Shown here: one piece after another, positions 13,940 through 24,879 of the stretch | How the letters are laid out: each line of letters opens with the position of its first letter | Position numbering within the stretch: position 1 is the first letter of the stretch | Assembly (NCBI GenBank): GCA_018398815.1 | Contig: CM031615.1 | Span: 56,489,311 to 56,553,310 of the forward strand | Reading direction: 5' to 3' | From: Conus ventricosus | Lineage: Eukaryota > Mollusca > Gastropoda > Neogastropoda > Conidae | Length of the DNA: 64,000 nucleotides | The notes under the pieces: generated by a model | What the model saw: the letters and a program-made list of their open reading frames with translations, nothing else | Told to the model about the DNA's origin: nothing | The model's database searches: none | Made by a program: the position numbers and the translations under genes

Positions 13940-14640
13940 ACCATGTTTGCCCATAACAAGCTCCCTCCCGATGTTGTCACACCAATTGCCCACTTTGCAT
14001 TAAATTCGCCAATGAACAATACCATGTCATGGGCGCAAATACACTCCGCGATGCTGCTTGGAGCAGAACGAAAATGCATCCTATGGCTTCATATCTGCAT
14101 CTTTCGGTTTGGTGCTAGCAAACAAGAACGTCATGCTTGTGTATATAGTATGTGAATCAATGCTTCAAACATCTTGGGTCCAAATGGTTACCAATCTAGT
14201 AATGCTTATTCTGTTTTTCTGCGTTGAGGAGAAGTGCTACTACTCCCTCAGAGAGTGTTGGTTAATACAGATCTTCCATAGAAGACAATGGAATGTCCTG
14301 ACGCCCATCTCCACATTCCTAGTGTTGCCGGTCCCATCAGACCTCGCTGAACATCCCAAGATGTCCAGGCAGGTAGTAGACAAACTCTCTTTGACTAGTT
14401 TTGCATCTTTCCAGTCTGGGTACAAGGTCGGCACGTTCCAGCACCCCACACCCTCAGACTTGTGTTTTACTGGCTTCAGTAAAATCAACCATCGGGTGCG
14501 CAGCACCGCTCTCGGGTTTGGCTGTCGTCCGTCATCAGTCCCATTTTGCCTGGTGTGCTTCATAGCGTCGCCATCCGTGTCAGAATGCTCAGGTATTGGT
14601 TTCTGTAAAAATCATTTTTTAAGGGACTGGTTGTTAGCCC
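13940..14640 (-). pseudogene. RTE-like endonuclease domain remnant
   Basis: From about 14480 down, the - strand reads CWNVPTLYPDWKDAKLVKE and then STTCLDILGCSARSDGTGN. This matches the N-terminal endonuclease of RTE-type ORF2, where WNVRTL and a DILGLSE-like block are conserved. Downstream the frame is lost several times. The glutamate and histidine of the active site cannot be followed in one frame. Confidence 0.65.
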
Positions 14641-14784
14641 AGGCCCAACCCCCGAACCTGAGGACCCAGAGTCACCGTTCGTCTCCCTTACGACATGCCT
14701 GGGTGACTGGCAGGGACGCTGAATACTAGCAGTGCACCTCCATAGTCACACCCCCGGCAATCCCACGGGGGAATCCACTGTTTA

Positions 14785-16250
14785 AAGAGGCCAAATAAAC
14801 TGGTGAGTCATTTTGACCAAAAACTTAACTTTCTCATGCCCATATTAAAAAATCACAAACTTGCTTGCCAAAAGGACAGTCTGAATATTCTGCGGGGTCG
14901 TAGCACACACCGACAGGTGCGCAGATAATAAAAAACCTTTTGATAGCACCTCTACATAGGCCCATGGTCAATCTAAACAGGACTAGGGTATGACTGTGTA
15001 CGGCTCCGCAAGATCATCAAACCTCAAACTCTTGGACCCAATCCATCATCAAGTCTCGTTCTGTCTATGGAGCGATCCGCACCACCCCTGTGTAACAGCC
15101 ATAACGCAGAGGCAGGATGAAGACCATCCACTTAAAAAACAGGTCGCAGGCTGAAACTGTCAGGGAAATAATTATAACCGACTGTTCACAGAACCACAGA
15201 CTCCCAGCCTATGACAGTGTTTTTGACCCTCCGAACCAAAGTAAGTTTGAAAACAAACCTCTAAATGTAATACCGCCGTTTGGGCTCCGTAAGCAGTCCC
15301 CCGACACGTCGGTAAATGCAGGTATAGCTGGGATACCTAGGGATTAGTTTCCGATATTACCCAGGAAGTTACCGGACCAACCTCCATGACCATTATTCAC
15401 ACCAGCGAAACGTTTTGATCTCGCAGCTTTACCGTAAAGAGACTACCAAGCGACTCTGCTCTGCGAACAAGGCTTAGTATGCCGAGCTCGTTCCAAATTC
15501 CCATCCAAGACAAACAGTTTTCAACTGACGGTTCAAGACCTGAGGATGTGAGTGGCCAGTGCAGTACCTACTGCCCTGGGCTTTTACCTTCTCAGAATAT
15601 TGTGGAACATAAAAATTCCGAAGCTTCTGACTATACAGCAGAAACTCACTGCACTAGTAATGGCTTTGAAGATAATCTCCCAAATCTTCGAGGAGGGGAA
15701 ACTTTCTGGTTCTGTCGGATCGCTGTCAGCTTTGGGAGGCCATAGCTGGCTGCAACTCAATCATCAGAACTTTTACTTTTATTTGACCATTTAGCAAGTT
15801 GAAGGTCGATCGTTAAAACATAACTCTTGCTTGGGGTTCCTGGCCATGTTGGCATCGGCGGGAACCGAAATGGTTGATCGATTAGCCAAGAACGGCCACA
15901 AGAGAGAAACTGTCCAACATTATATATCCCCCATGTATCATATGTGAAACCCAAAGTTAACGATTTTGGGAGAGACTCTGGCAGAGATTGGAACACACAT
16001 ACGAGTAACAAACTCTATTCAGATAGAATCCTCAAACCTGTAAAGGACATCCTCCCCAACCACGTCGGAGGTCGTAAAGAGGAACACGGTTCAGTGCAGT
16101 CTGCACAACCGGTCATATCGTGAAATTTATTACCCAATCTTACCTATTAGAAGAGGAAGAAGCTCCGTGGTGTTCATCCATGTCATGCCCACTCACAATG
16201 AAACAAGTTCTTTTAGAGTGTTGGGACTTGCACTATGTGAGACACTAACC
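14785..16250 (+). pseudogene. LINE RT C-terminus and RNase H remnant
   Basis: After the inserted element the first LINE resumes with FDQKLNFL near 14812-14840. The C-terminal thumb region follows, with PAYDSVFDPPNQSKFENKP at 15208-15264. An RNase H domain is next: STDGS near 15518, an AE pair near 15640, SLSAL near 15727-15740, and VPGHVGIGG at 15837-15863. These match the order of catalytic blocks of LINE RNase H. Frameshifts are frequent. Confidence 0.75.
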
Positions 16251-16284
16251 ATTTACAAGCGGAGTCCATGAAGATCCTGTTCAG

Positions 16285-16293
16285 GGGGGGCGG

Positions 16294-16341
<48 letters not shown>

Positions 16342-16393
16342 GGGCGGGGCGGTGGGGGGGGGGGGGGGGGGTGGGGGGGGGGGGGGGGGGGGG

Positions 16394-16425
<32 letters not shown>

Positions 16426-16499
16426 CGGGGGGGGGGGGGGGGGGGGGGGGAGGGTGGGGGGGGGGGGGGGGAGGGGGGGGGGGGGGGGGGAGGGGGTGT
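16285..16499. repeat. Poly-G tract inside the LINE 3' region
   Basis: About 215 bases of nearly pure G lie between GATCCTGTTCAG and a GAGAATTAACATTTTTCA block. In the sister fragment at ~57.1 kb the same two blocks are separated by only ~40 ordinary bases. The tract has therefore replaced normal sequence, by expansion or by a read artefact. Confidence 0.85.
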
Positions 16500-16780
16500 G
16501 GTTGGATCCTTGGGTTTTTGAGAGAATTAACATTTTTCATTAGGGGGGGGGTGTGGGGATAGGTTACGGAAGAAGGATTTCTAACAAAGTTTCTGGTTCT
16601 TGTAGACCATGTCATTTAAAACGAGATGTGTAAAGTTTTTTAAATTTTTATTTTTTTTTTTTATTTTAATTTTTTTTTTTATTTTAATAAATGATGGTGA
16701 GTTGATTTTAACAGTGGGACAGCCTTGAAGTGGCCCACTGCGGTCGCTGGGCTAATGCAACATTATCTTATCTTATCTTG

Positions 16781-17084
16781 TCAAAGTGCAGTCTTGTTTA
16801 TTCTGCGACAGCCTCAATAAAAAGCAATGGTAATATATTTTTAAGAGAAGAGAGAGAGCTGAGAGAGAGAGAGAGAGAGATAGATGAAAACATAGTAATC
16901 AATATTATGATATCCTTCAGGGTCTGTAGGACGTACTAATATATGGATACTGAGAAAGATCCATGTTTTGTGGAATAACCATAATCAATGTCTCCAGTAA
17001 TGTCTTTTTCATATTCAATGCAGACAGACAGGGAGGAGGGAGGAGAGAGAGAGGAGTAGAGATAGAGAGGGAGAAGAGAGAGAG

Positions 17085-17129
<45 letters not shown>

Positions 17130-17650
17130 CTTAGACCCATGAATTGTTTCATTGTAAGACCCACAAGGTCTGTAGACGGACAATAAGATAGATATGAGCA
17201 GATTATGTATATCATTTTGAACCTGTAATCCAGACATATCAATGTCATAGGCTATCAGAGACACATATGCCATGTGGTGATTTGGATACCAATGTTGTCT
17301 AGTTATATAGGTTAGCAAGTTAAATCTAGAACAGCCACAGGGACATGAGAATCAAACAGGAGTTAGTGAAGAAAAAGATAACGGGGAAAAAAATGTTTAA
17401 TGTCCCCCCCCACCCAGGACAGAACAAACAATGAAGGCAAAACAAAGAAATACATAAGCTCCCAAATGCATACTTTTTTAAACAGAAAAAGAAAAATTAT
17501 TTGAGAAGGGACATGAACATCGATATGAACAGGTAGTTCGCATAAGCGTACAGACATCGTCCCATTCATAAGGCAGGCATCACGCACAAACAGGGGACAA
17601 TGGCAATAGTATTGACTCAAATTATTTGACATTTGACGTTTGCCCCTACA
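16781..17650. repeat. Non-coding sequence with GA-rich repeats
   Basis: GA repeats occur at ~16845-16885 and ~17035-17130, followed by a mixed AT-rich stretch. No gene is visible. Confidence 0.6.
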
Positions 17651-17654
17651 ACAT

Positions 17655-17980
17655 CAATATTATTGTGCAAAATTCAGTCTGTGCATCGCGATGGACGAGC
17701 AACAGCCTTTTGGGAGCCTTTTAGGGAGTCGTTGACTTTCTCAGTTCTTTTCGAAAAGTTTGTTTCGTCAATGCGTTTATCTTCTCTTCCGTTCATCTAT
17801 CGGTGCCTTTCCTTGTAGTAATCGCGGTATTTCTTTAGACGAGTCTCATACGCAGTGTCTTTTTTCTGTCTGTCCACTGTAATATTCCTTGCTTCTTTAA
17901 TTTCCACAGCGCAGGTAAACTCCGATAAACATCTATGAGCTCAAGAAGAAATTTCTTTTTCATTCTTTTAATGGCGCCAT
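17655..17980 (-). pseudogene. MADF-domain protein relic
   Basis: Reading the - strand from an ATG at 17980, two or more frames together give an LLELIDVYRSLPALWK start and a later KDTAYETRLKKYRDYYKE block, then a lysine-rich KVNDSLK end. This is the pattern of MADF (Myb/SANT-like) DNA-binding domains, common in transposon-associated and regulatory proteins of invertebrates. An early TGA and at least two frameshifts break it. The rest of such a protein is not seen. It is probably a transposon-derived fragment. Confidence 0.5.
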
Positions 17981-18370
17981 GGATGATCCGGTTACTCTCC
18001 TCTGCAAATCAAAATGAGAAATTGGGAGCAAAATAATGAGAGTACCCCACACGCTCAATAAATAGGCGGTTTTGGCGCAAAACATATCAATCTGAAAAGA
18101 TCCGTCAATATATTACGTCAAAACTTTATAGGCCATCAATATCACCCCTACCACGAACAAAAAAGGTCAAATAAATTTGAACGTCAATACCCAAAAGAAT
18201 AACAAGTTGAGCGGTGAGGGCCGCTTTACAAAGTCAGTGTTTTAAAATTAAGGGGAAATGAAAAATTAGTCTTGTTTTATTAATTTAAGGTGGAAATGAA
18301 ATGATGAGATATGAAATGTAAACATGACACGCATATGTTTGTTTATTTGTTCAATGTTTTGTTGGTGCAG

Positions 18371-18538
18371 CTGCTGCCCTTTGTAAGAGCAACAAGTATC
18401 TGACGTGCCAACAAACTGCTCCGGCCCTGCTGGAGAAGAACGCCATGTGAAATTCTCCTTGGATGGATCGGGCAACGAGGGCTCCTGGTTCAACATAGTC
18501 CGCCCTTCCTACAAACACACAGCTCGCGCGGGCACAAG
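18371..18538 (+). CDS. ITPR: ITPR exon: suppressor domain segment (SNKYLT...GNEGSW)
   Basis: Two frames together give LLPF, then SNKYLT, PALLEKNAM, and V-KFSLDGSGNEGSWFNI, the conserved part of the IP3 receptor suppressor domain. Base-level breaks lie near 18386-18392 and at ~18450 (a TGA right after NAM). The acceptor TTGGTGCAG is clear. The donor is uncertain: AAG|GCAAGA at 18539 would be a GC-AG intron, and the phase does not close with the next exon without another indel. The upstream exons are not in the window. Confidence 0.8.
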
Positions 18539-18607
18539 GCAAGAGTCGTTTTGCCGTTGTTGGTGCAGTGTTGCCCTTTGTTATAGACGAATTTGAGAAG
18601 GTTTATG

Positions 18608-18821
18608 ATAAAGCACCGCCAAAGAAACGTAGACAGACAAATCACAAGACAAAAACGTTTTGACCCCTCAGGTCTTCTTCAGACAAGACACACAACACTC
18701 AGGACAGTTCTCAGGAGTGTTGTTTATCGCGCCTGAAGAAGACCTGAGAGGTCAAAACGCGTCGTGTTTTTTGTCTTGTGATTCGTTTGTCCACGCTTTT
18801 TTGGCGGTGCTTTGTCTATAA
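18608..18821. mobile_element. Foldback element with hammerhead-like core
   Basis: A ~210-base imperfect inverted repeat. Each arm starts or ends in AGCACCGCC/GGCGGTGCT and contains CTTGTGATTCGTTTGTC-type sequence. The right arm reads CCTGAAGAAGACCTGAG and then AGGTCAAAACGCGTC at 18732-18763. The tight arms and lack of coding suggest a non-autonomous mobile element. Related copies are at 28.0 and 32.5 kb. Confidence 0.7.
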
Positions 18822-19120
18822 CTTTTCAAAGTTGTTCAGATTTCCTCCTGCAGTTGCCTCCCTTTGCAACTAGATCTAACTTTGTTAGATGGTCATGAGG
18901 TTGATTGGCAGGCTTTTGCTTGCGAGATCGGTGATCAGCTGGGCTGTATTGACTGACAGGCGTGCTTTTGTGGTCTGTCTCTCTGATCGGCAGGACCATA
19001 GGTAACAGGACCTGAAAGGCTTATTTGTCCGGGAGGGTTCTGTACAGCAAAAGTTTTAGGCAGGGCAAGAGTGGTTTGAAACATGGTAAAGAGTTAAGAA
19101 AAAAGGATGATTTGAAAAAA

Positions 19121-19123
19121 AAA

Positions 19124-19181
<58 letters not shown>

Positions 19182-19182
19182 A
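19121..19182. repeat. (GT)n microsatellite
   Basis: About 30 GT dinucleotides in the ITPR intron before the exon at 21691. Confidence 0.95.
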
Positions 19183-19471
19183 CAGTTCTCCAGGATAAAT
19201 CTACAGATATATAAGGTGTTCATCCCACCACCCAGTAGTTTGCAACCTCACAGTTATTTGTACATAAGTCATATGGCTCCCAGAGTGTTCTTTTCTGGTC
19301 ATTTGAATAATGTCAGCTTGTTTACAGATTATATCATTTAGTCTTTTTCTCTTTTTGTTTCTTTTTTTTTTTTTTAAATGTCTTTTTTTTTCTTTTAAGA
19401 GTTTTGTCGTCTGTGGTATAAGTAATTTCATGGGCAAACACACAGTAAAATTTACGGCTGTTGACATTTAA

Positions 19472-19969
19472 CCCTCTTTCATCTGTATTACTAACACTGT
19501 CATGGTGTGTTGTGATAACACAGAAATCACTCAAGTGAGCAGTGCAAACATTAGAATCGTAATCATAGTCCCTAATTTGAGCCCTGTCTATAGTTTAGTA
19601 GTCCATAAATGCAGTGAACTGACTGTCATTGCCAGTGCTTAACATAACTGTCATTGATTGATCTTAATCCATTCCCTGCCACAGTATAAGAGCTTTTCTG
19701 TATTGTTGAGTGCCAGAGCCAAATTGCAGTAGGTTCACTCATGTGTTCACTACTCATTCATTAATTGAGATATCTCTTAGATTTTTTGCATGTGTTTTTC
19801 TTATACCCTGTGCTATGATGTGGTATCATAATAATTTGATTTTGCTGGTCATTAGTATGATATATAATAAAATGTTTTTGCAATAAAGTACCCCATAATT
19901 GGCATGGTTATAGGCGTACAAGATCGTGAAAATGACCCCGTAATAGACACGGGACAAGCAGGGAAGAGG
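19472..19969. mobile_element. Candidate TTAA-flanked piggyBac-type non-autonomous element
   Basis: TTAA at 19468-19471 is followed by CCCTCTTTCATCTG. At the other end GGGAAGAGG is followed by TTAA at 19970-19973. The inward ends (CCCTCTT and CCTCTTCCC) are loosely alike, as in piggyBac terminal repeats. No coding is seen, and chance TTAA sites are common in AT-rich introns. Confidence 0.3.
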
Positions 19970-20577
19970 TTAAAATAATCACAAAAATGCATTTATTGAG
20001 AAGGAAAAAAAGAAGACAGGATAGCATGGAAAGAGTGCATGAAGACACCATAAGATCGTACAGTCTGCTTCGTTTGTCCTACCACTGAACTATGTTAGAA
20101 TCCACCACAGTTTATCATCTAGAAATGACCAACCCTATCTACACGGAGAACAGGATGGATTTGAAGTAAATGAAAATGGTGGATGGAACAAAGTTAATAA
20201 TTCTTAAAAAGATGAATGGTGCATTAAATAGATCTTTTCATCCCACCTGTGTGTGTAAAATGTCACATACAACACTGTCTGCTCCTTGCAGTGAATAAGG
20301 AATTGGTGATGAGGACTTTCTGTAAAAAAAAAAAAAAAAAAGAATTTTTTTCCTCCACTAACTTGTTACATAAAATTAAAACCTTTCAGTTGCAGTACAA
20401 AAGAAGGTCTTGATCTGGGCTAACCTGTTTAGCACCCCCCCCCCCCCCTTTTTTTTTAACGTCAGATTAGCGGATTTAGATTGTCATTTTCTTAATGCTC
20501 GGATCTTTTGATTGGTTGATTAATGCCACTGATTTTGATTTCGTTGATGTGGTTTCTTTGGATTGGTCAGAGTTGTT

Positions 20578-21690
20578 GATGCTTTGCCTCTCAGAGTGTT
20601 GTTTGGGAGAAGGTGGTGCTGAACCCAGTGAATTTTTGATGTTTTGCCCCTAATCCAATGAATTGATGTTTTGCCCCTGACCCAGTGAATTGTTGATGCT
20701 TTGCCCCTGACCCAGTGAATTGTTGATGCTTTACCCCTGACCCAGTGAATTGTTGATGCTTTGCCCCTGACCCAGTGAATTGTTGATGCTTTGTCCCCAA
20801 CCTTGGAAATGTTTGATGCTTTGCCCCTAAACCCAGTAAATTTTTATGCTTTGCCTCCTGACCCATGAATTGTTGATGTATTCTGCCCCTGACCCAGTGA
20901 ATTGTTGATGTTTTGCCCCTAACACAGAAATGTTGATCTTTTGCCCTAACACAGATTAAGATGCTTTGCACCTGACCCAGTGAATTGTTGTTTTTGCCCT
21001 GACGCAGGAATTGTTGATCTTTTTGCCCTCGACCCAGAGAATTGTTGATGCTTTGCCCCTAACACAGAGATATTTTTGTGTTGTTTGTGCCCTGCCCAGT
21101 GATTGTTAATGCTGTGGCCCCTAACCTGGGAATTTTTGATGCTTTGCCGTAACCCAGTAAATTTGTTGCTGCTTTGTGAGCCCCGTGAATTGTTGATGCT
21201 TGTCCCCAACCTGGTGAATGTTTGATGCTTTTGCCCCTAACCCAGTAAATTTTTATGCTTTGCCCCTGACTCATTGAATTGTTGATGCTTTCCCATGACC
21301 CAGTGAATTGTTGATGCTTTTGGCCCTTGCCCAGAGAATTGTTGATGCTTTGCCCCTGACCCAGTGAATTTTTTATGCTTTGCCTCTGACCTGGTAAATT
21401 TCTTAAGCTTTGCCCCTGACCTGGTAAATTTTTTACAAATGCTTTTCCCCTAACCCACTAAATTGTCTGATCGCTTTGTGCCCCTGATCCATGAATTGTT
21501 GATGCTTTGCCCCTGACCAGTGAATTGTTGATGCTTTGCCCCTGACCAGTGAATTGTTGATGCTTTGTCCCTGATCCAGTGAATTGTTGATCTTTGTCCC
21601 TGATCCAGCGAATTGTTGATGTTTTGCCTCAAATCCATTGAATTTGATGTTTTGTTCCCTGACCCAGTGAATTGATGCTGTGCCCCTCAG
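20578..21690 (+). repeat. 30-bp minisatellite abutting an ITPR splice acceptor
   Basis: About 36 imperfect copies of a 30-base unit (core TGATGCTTTGCCCCTGACCC then AGTGAATTGT). The left end (20578-20630) is a diverged copy of the next exon's start: TTTGCCTCTCAG then GTGGTGCTGAACCCAGTGAA. The right end runs into the genuine acceptor TGTGCCCCTCAG at 21690. The unit therefore combines acceptor and exon-edge sequence. In the exon frame the unit contains TGA stops. Confidence 0.9.
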
Positions 21691-21873
21691 ATTGTCGTTG
21701 GGGACAAAGTGGTGCTGAACCCAGTGAACGCGGGCAGCCGCTGCATGCCAGTAACTGTGACCTGCCCGATCACCCGGGGTGCAAGGAGGTGAACTCGCTG
21801 AACTGCAACACCTGCTGGAAGGTGACCCTGTTCATGGACAACAGGGAAAATCAGGAGGACATCCTCAAAGGGG
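21691..21873 (+). CDS. ITPR: ITPR exon: end of suppressor domain ([13 protein letters not shown]...DILKG)
   Basis: Begins [15 protein letters not shown], then after one missing base near 21733 continues [36 protein letters not shown] and ENQEDILKG. All of it is strongly conserved in IP3 receptors. The donor is GTCAGA at 21874 and the exit phase is 0. The missing base in GCGGGCAGCC is most simply a consensus error. Confidence 0.93.
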
Positions 21874-21969
21874 TCAGAACTTCAGCATCTCTGTCAATCA
21901 TGTCTTTAGCATTTTTCTTTTCATTTTTTTTTTCTGTTACTGTGTAAACTTGGTTTTTCACCTTTTAGT

Positions 21970-21987
21970 TAGAGAGAGAGAGAAAAT

Positions 21988-22047
<60 letters not shown>

Positions 22048-22190
22048 AGCGTGCGAGGAGCGTGCGTGTGCGTGCTGCGTGCGCGGCGAGAGTGTGTGTG
22101 TGTGTGTGTGTGTGATTGTGTGTGTTAGTGTGGCGTGCGTGTGTGTGCGTGCATGCATGCGTGCGTGTGTGCATACTTTTATATAATGTC
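21970..22190. repeat. GA then GT/GC microsatellites
   Basis: A (GA)n run (~21970-22043) is followed by GT-rich and GCGT-rich repeats to ~22190 in an ITPR intron. Confidence 0.9.
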
Positions 22191-22678
22191 GCAGCATGTA
22201 GGCTGTTTGGGTGAAAATACTTTTTCTTCTTGTGTATGCTGGTGTTTTCATCGTAATGAGACAATTATTGTTATGGGAGTTTTTTGTGTTCGGTGGATAA
22301 ACATATGTTGCAAACCTACCGGGACAAAACAGCATTCATTTGCTTTTCTGCAGCCACACTCTGTATTCTTTTATTGGGACCTACAAGAAAGCGGCACAAT
22401 TCTGGAATTACACAAGATTGTGTTTCTTTGGCTGAACTGACTGAATTCAGGAGGGAATAAACGCTTCCAGAAATAACATCTTTCTTTTGGCTTTAACTTT
22501 CACTTTGCGTCTTGTTTCATGCTGGTTTGAAAATTGAGATGAACATGACTGGGAGTGAGAGCAGGTTTTTTTTTTGTGATATATTATACGTTACTTTCTC
22601 TTCTTGTTTGTTTGCTTTTGTTTCATGATGTCGGAAGCGTGTTCCCTGTGCCCTTGTTCTAATGTTCCAGACGAGTGA

Positions 22679-22873
<195 letters not shown>

Positions 22874-23286
22874 TAGAAGTGAAGATGGTTTTTTTTTTTT
22901 TTGTATGAACTGAGATTTTTATCTTTCTTGGAGACTGCGGTATTGGGTTTTGTTATTGACAAAAAAAAAGGCACAAAATATTTTTTTGTGAAACTGTCAC
23001 AATACACAATACTGAGTGCGGGCTTGCCAGTTGTCACACCATTGTCATGTTATTCCTCTGCCAGATTTTCCCACCAAGAGAAAACCAGTGAATATTTTCT
23101 TTATAAACTGAATAGAAAATTTGGATGAAAGGGATGGAATAAGAGGTTTATTTATTATTGACCCCCCCTCCCCCAAATGTTAGCTTGGTTATGATCAAAC
23201 AAATCCTTGTCTCTGATATACGATCTTGTCAGATAATTCATGAGGAGGGGATGTGGGGAGGGATACAGGGAGGGAAGGAGGGAGCG

Positions 23287-23300
23287 ACAGAGAAGAGAGA

Positions 23301-23335
<35 letters not shown>

Positions 23336-23345
23336 AGAGAGAGGA
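23287..23345. repeat. GA/poly-G simple repeat
   Basis: A ~26-base G run at 23306-23332 flanked by GA-rich sequence, just upstream of the next ITPR exon. Confidence 0.85.
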
Positions 23346-23431
23346 AGCTGAGGAGTGTGGAGAAAGAAGAGACCAAGGGAGAGGGGCGAGAATGCTATGT
23401 TGTTCGACGATGTGCGTCACCTGTGTTGCAG

Positions 23432-23526
23432 GTGGTTCAGCATGACCCGTGTCGGGTGGTGCAGGTCACTGGAACAGTCTGTTTCGCTTCAAGCACCTGG
23501 CCACGGGGCAGTACCTGGCGGCAGAG
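23432..23526 (+). CDS. ITPR: ITPR exon: beta-trefoil core (HDPCR...[11 protein letters not shown])
   Basis: Reads VVQHDPCR, then after one missing G near 23455 [20 protein letters not shown] and LAAE. This is a near-invariant stretch of the IP3-binding core. With the base restored the exon is 96 bases, phase 0 to 0. Acceptor TGTTGCAG, donor GTCGGT. The lesion is in a G run, typical of sequencing error. Confidence 0.94.
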
Positions 23527-23614
23527 GTCGGTCGTCTTAGTCTGGGGCTTTGTTGGAGTGGGGAACGGCAGAGTGGGTCTGGGAGTGGAAGATAGATTGA
23601 AATGTGTTTTTGTG

Positions 23615-23651
23615 AAGGTGTGTGTGTGTGTGTGTGTTTGTGTGAGTGTGT

Positions 23652-23717
<66 letters not shown>

Positions 23718-23829
23718 AATGTTGCGTATAGCGCAGCTGACCGCAAAGGGCCATATCAGAGGCTGTCGGCCATATCGGAGCTGTCACAGTGAGTGAGTGT
23801 GTGTGTGTGTGTTGTGTGTGTGTGTGTGT

Positions 23830-23868
<39 letters not shown>

Positions 23869-24115
23869 ATGCATGTATGTGCATGCATACGCGTGTATGT
23901 GCATGCATACACATGCATGTATGTACACATGCTTGCGTGCGTGCTTACGTGTGTGTGTGTGTGTGAAGTAGGACTGTGACAGATTGAAAGGTGTTTGATC
24001 TGTTTTGCACTTTTCTGGTGTGTGTGCGTGCGCATGCGCGCGCATGTGTGTGCGTGCGTGCGTGCGTGTGGTGTGTGTGTGTGTGTGTATACATGCATGT
24101 GTGTGTGTGTGTATT
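23615..24115. repeat. GT/GA microsatellite cluster
   Basis: (GT)n at 23615-23650, (GA)n at 23652-23712, (GT)n at 23797-23865 and ~24019-24110, with GCAT-rich repeats between. Histidine/threonine-rich frames on the opposite strand are only translations of CA repeats. Confidence 0.9.
23734..23764 (-). mobile_element. Short antisense fragment of the LINE 3' end
   Basis: The - strand reads CTGATATGGCCCTTTGCGGTC, the same sequence that closes the large LINE of this window. It is only a few dozen bases long, a heavily 5'-truncated insertion or relic. Confidence 0.6.
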
Positions 24116-24879
24116 TGAAAATAAGGGGATATGTTTGTTTTGAGTATATAGGTGGATATGCATATGTGTCCTAATAGGTACAACTATTCACTTACCTGCA
24201 TATCAAACAGAGAGGGGTGCTGGGAGGGAAGAGGGAGGCAGATTTAGAGAAGGACGAGGATGAGGGAGGGAGGGGAGGGAACGAAGAAGAAAGAAAGAGA
24301 GGGAAACGCGGAGAGGAAGAGACTGACAGAAAAAAACATGAATAAATGTGTTAGACCAGAACATTATTACATGCTTTTTAACTTTCCTCTGGACAGTGTC
24401 AACAGAAGTTTTAAAGCTGTTTATGAATGAATGTCTGCTGGTGTGTGCACATGTATGTGCTTGTCTCCCAAATGTGTGTGCAGTGTATGTGCATGTCTTC
24501 CAAACATATGTGTGTTGTTTTGTTTTCTGTCTAGTTGTGACTGGCACTGAGATCGCCCTGTATGCTGGATCAAATTTCTTTTTTGTAAAGTGTCTGTTTC
24601 ACTTTTAGTTACATAGTGGATAATTTGTCTTTTGTTTACCATTCAGTTTGTGATTTTTTTCCCCTGTAAATCATGTTGACATTCTATTTTTTAAAGTTTT
24701 TTTTTTTACTTTGTTCATTGTCTTTCCCAAGTATTTTTCATATAATTTCAGTTTGTTCTTTTATTTATTCTGTTTTATGTGATCTTGTTTAAGGTGCAAA
24801 TATATGTACTTAAAAAGAATGAAAGTATGGATTTTTATTATTTCATATCAGAAGTTGTGTCCCGCTTCTTGGATTTTTA

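Larger units (their letters stand above)
11431..14784 (-). mobile_element. Antisense RTE-type LINE inserted in the first LINE
   Basis: On the - strand this element reads endonuclease (upper end, ~13950-14640), linker, reverse transcriptase (~12000-13100) and the C-terminal region (~11440-11670), then ends in a short TAGATAGATA-like tail at 11431-11442, typical of RTE elements. The host LINE stops at ~11430 and resumes at ~14785 with FDQKLNFL, so the edges are set by the interrupted element. It carries many stops and indels and is dead. RTE assignment rests on recalled protein resemblance. Confidence 0.75.
7030..16780 (+). mobile_element. Decayed I/Jockey-superfamily LINE, interrupted by a second LINE
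   Basis: A non-LTR retrotransposon on the + strand with a 5' untranslated part (~7030-7850), an ORF1-like region, an AP endonuclease, a reverse transcriptase, an RNase H and a 3' UTR that ends in TTATCTTATCTTATCTT repeats at ~16760-16780. Every coding part is broken by stops and frameshifts, so it cannot move. Protein similarity is recalled from mollusc LINEs and domain order supports it. The 5' edge is approximate. An antisense RTE-type LINE splits the reverse transcriptase, and a poly-G tract replaces part of the 3' region. The same 3' end recurs at 23.7, 50.5, 57.3 and 60.05 kb. Confidence 0.8.

Noticed and set aside
18553..18580. Second copy of the acceptor TTGTTGGTGCAG and TGCCCTTTG
   Set aside because: Similar to 18361-18385 and perhaps another junction duplication, but too short and adjacent to a foldback element to count as a firm case.
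20578..21690. Possible CRISPR-like array
   Set aside because: Units are directly adjacent with no unique spacers, the genome is eukaryotic, and the unit derives from the neighbouring exon edge. The same holds for the arrays at 34, 53, 54 and 61.8 kb.
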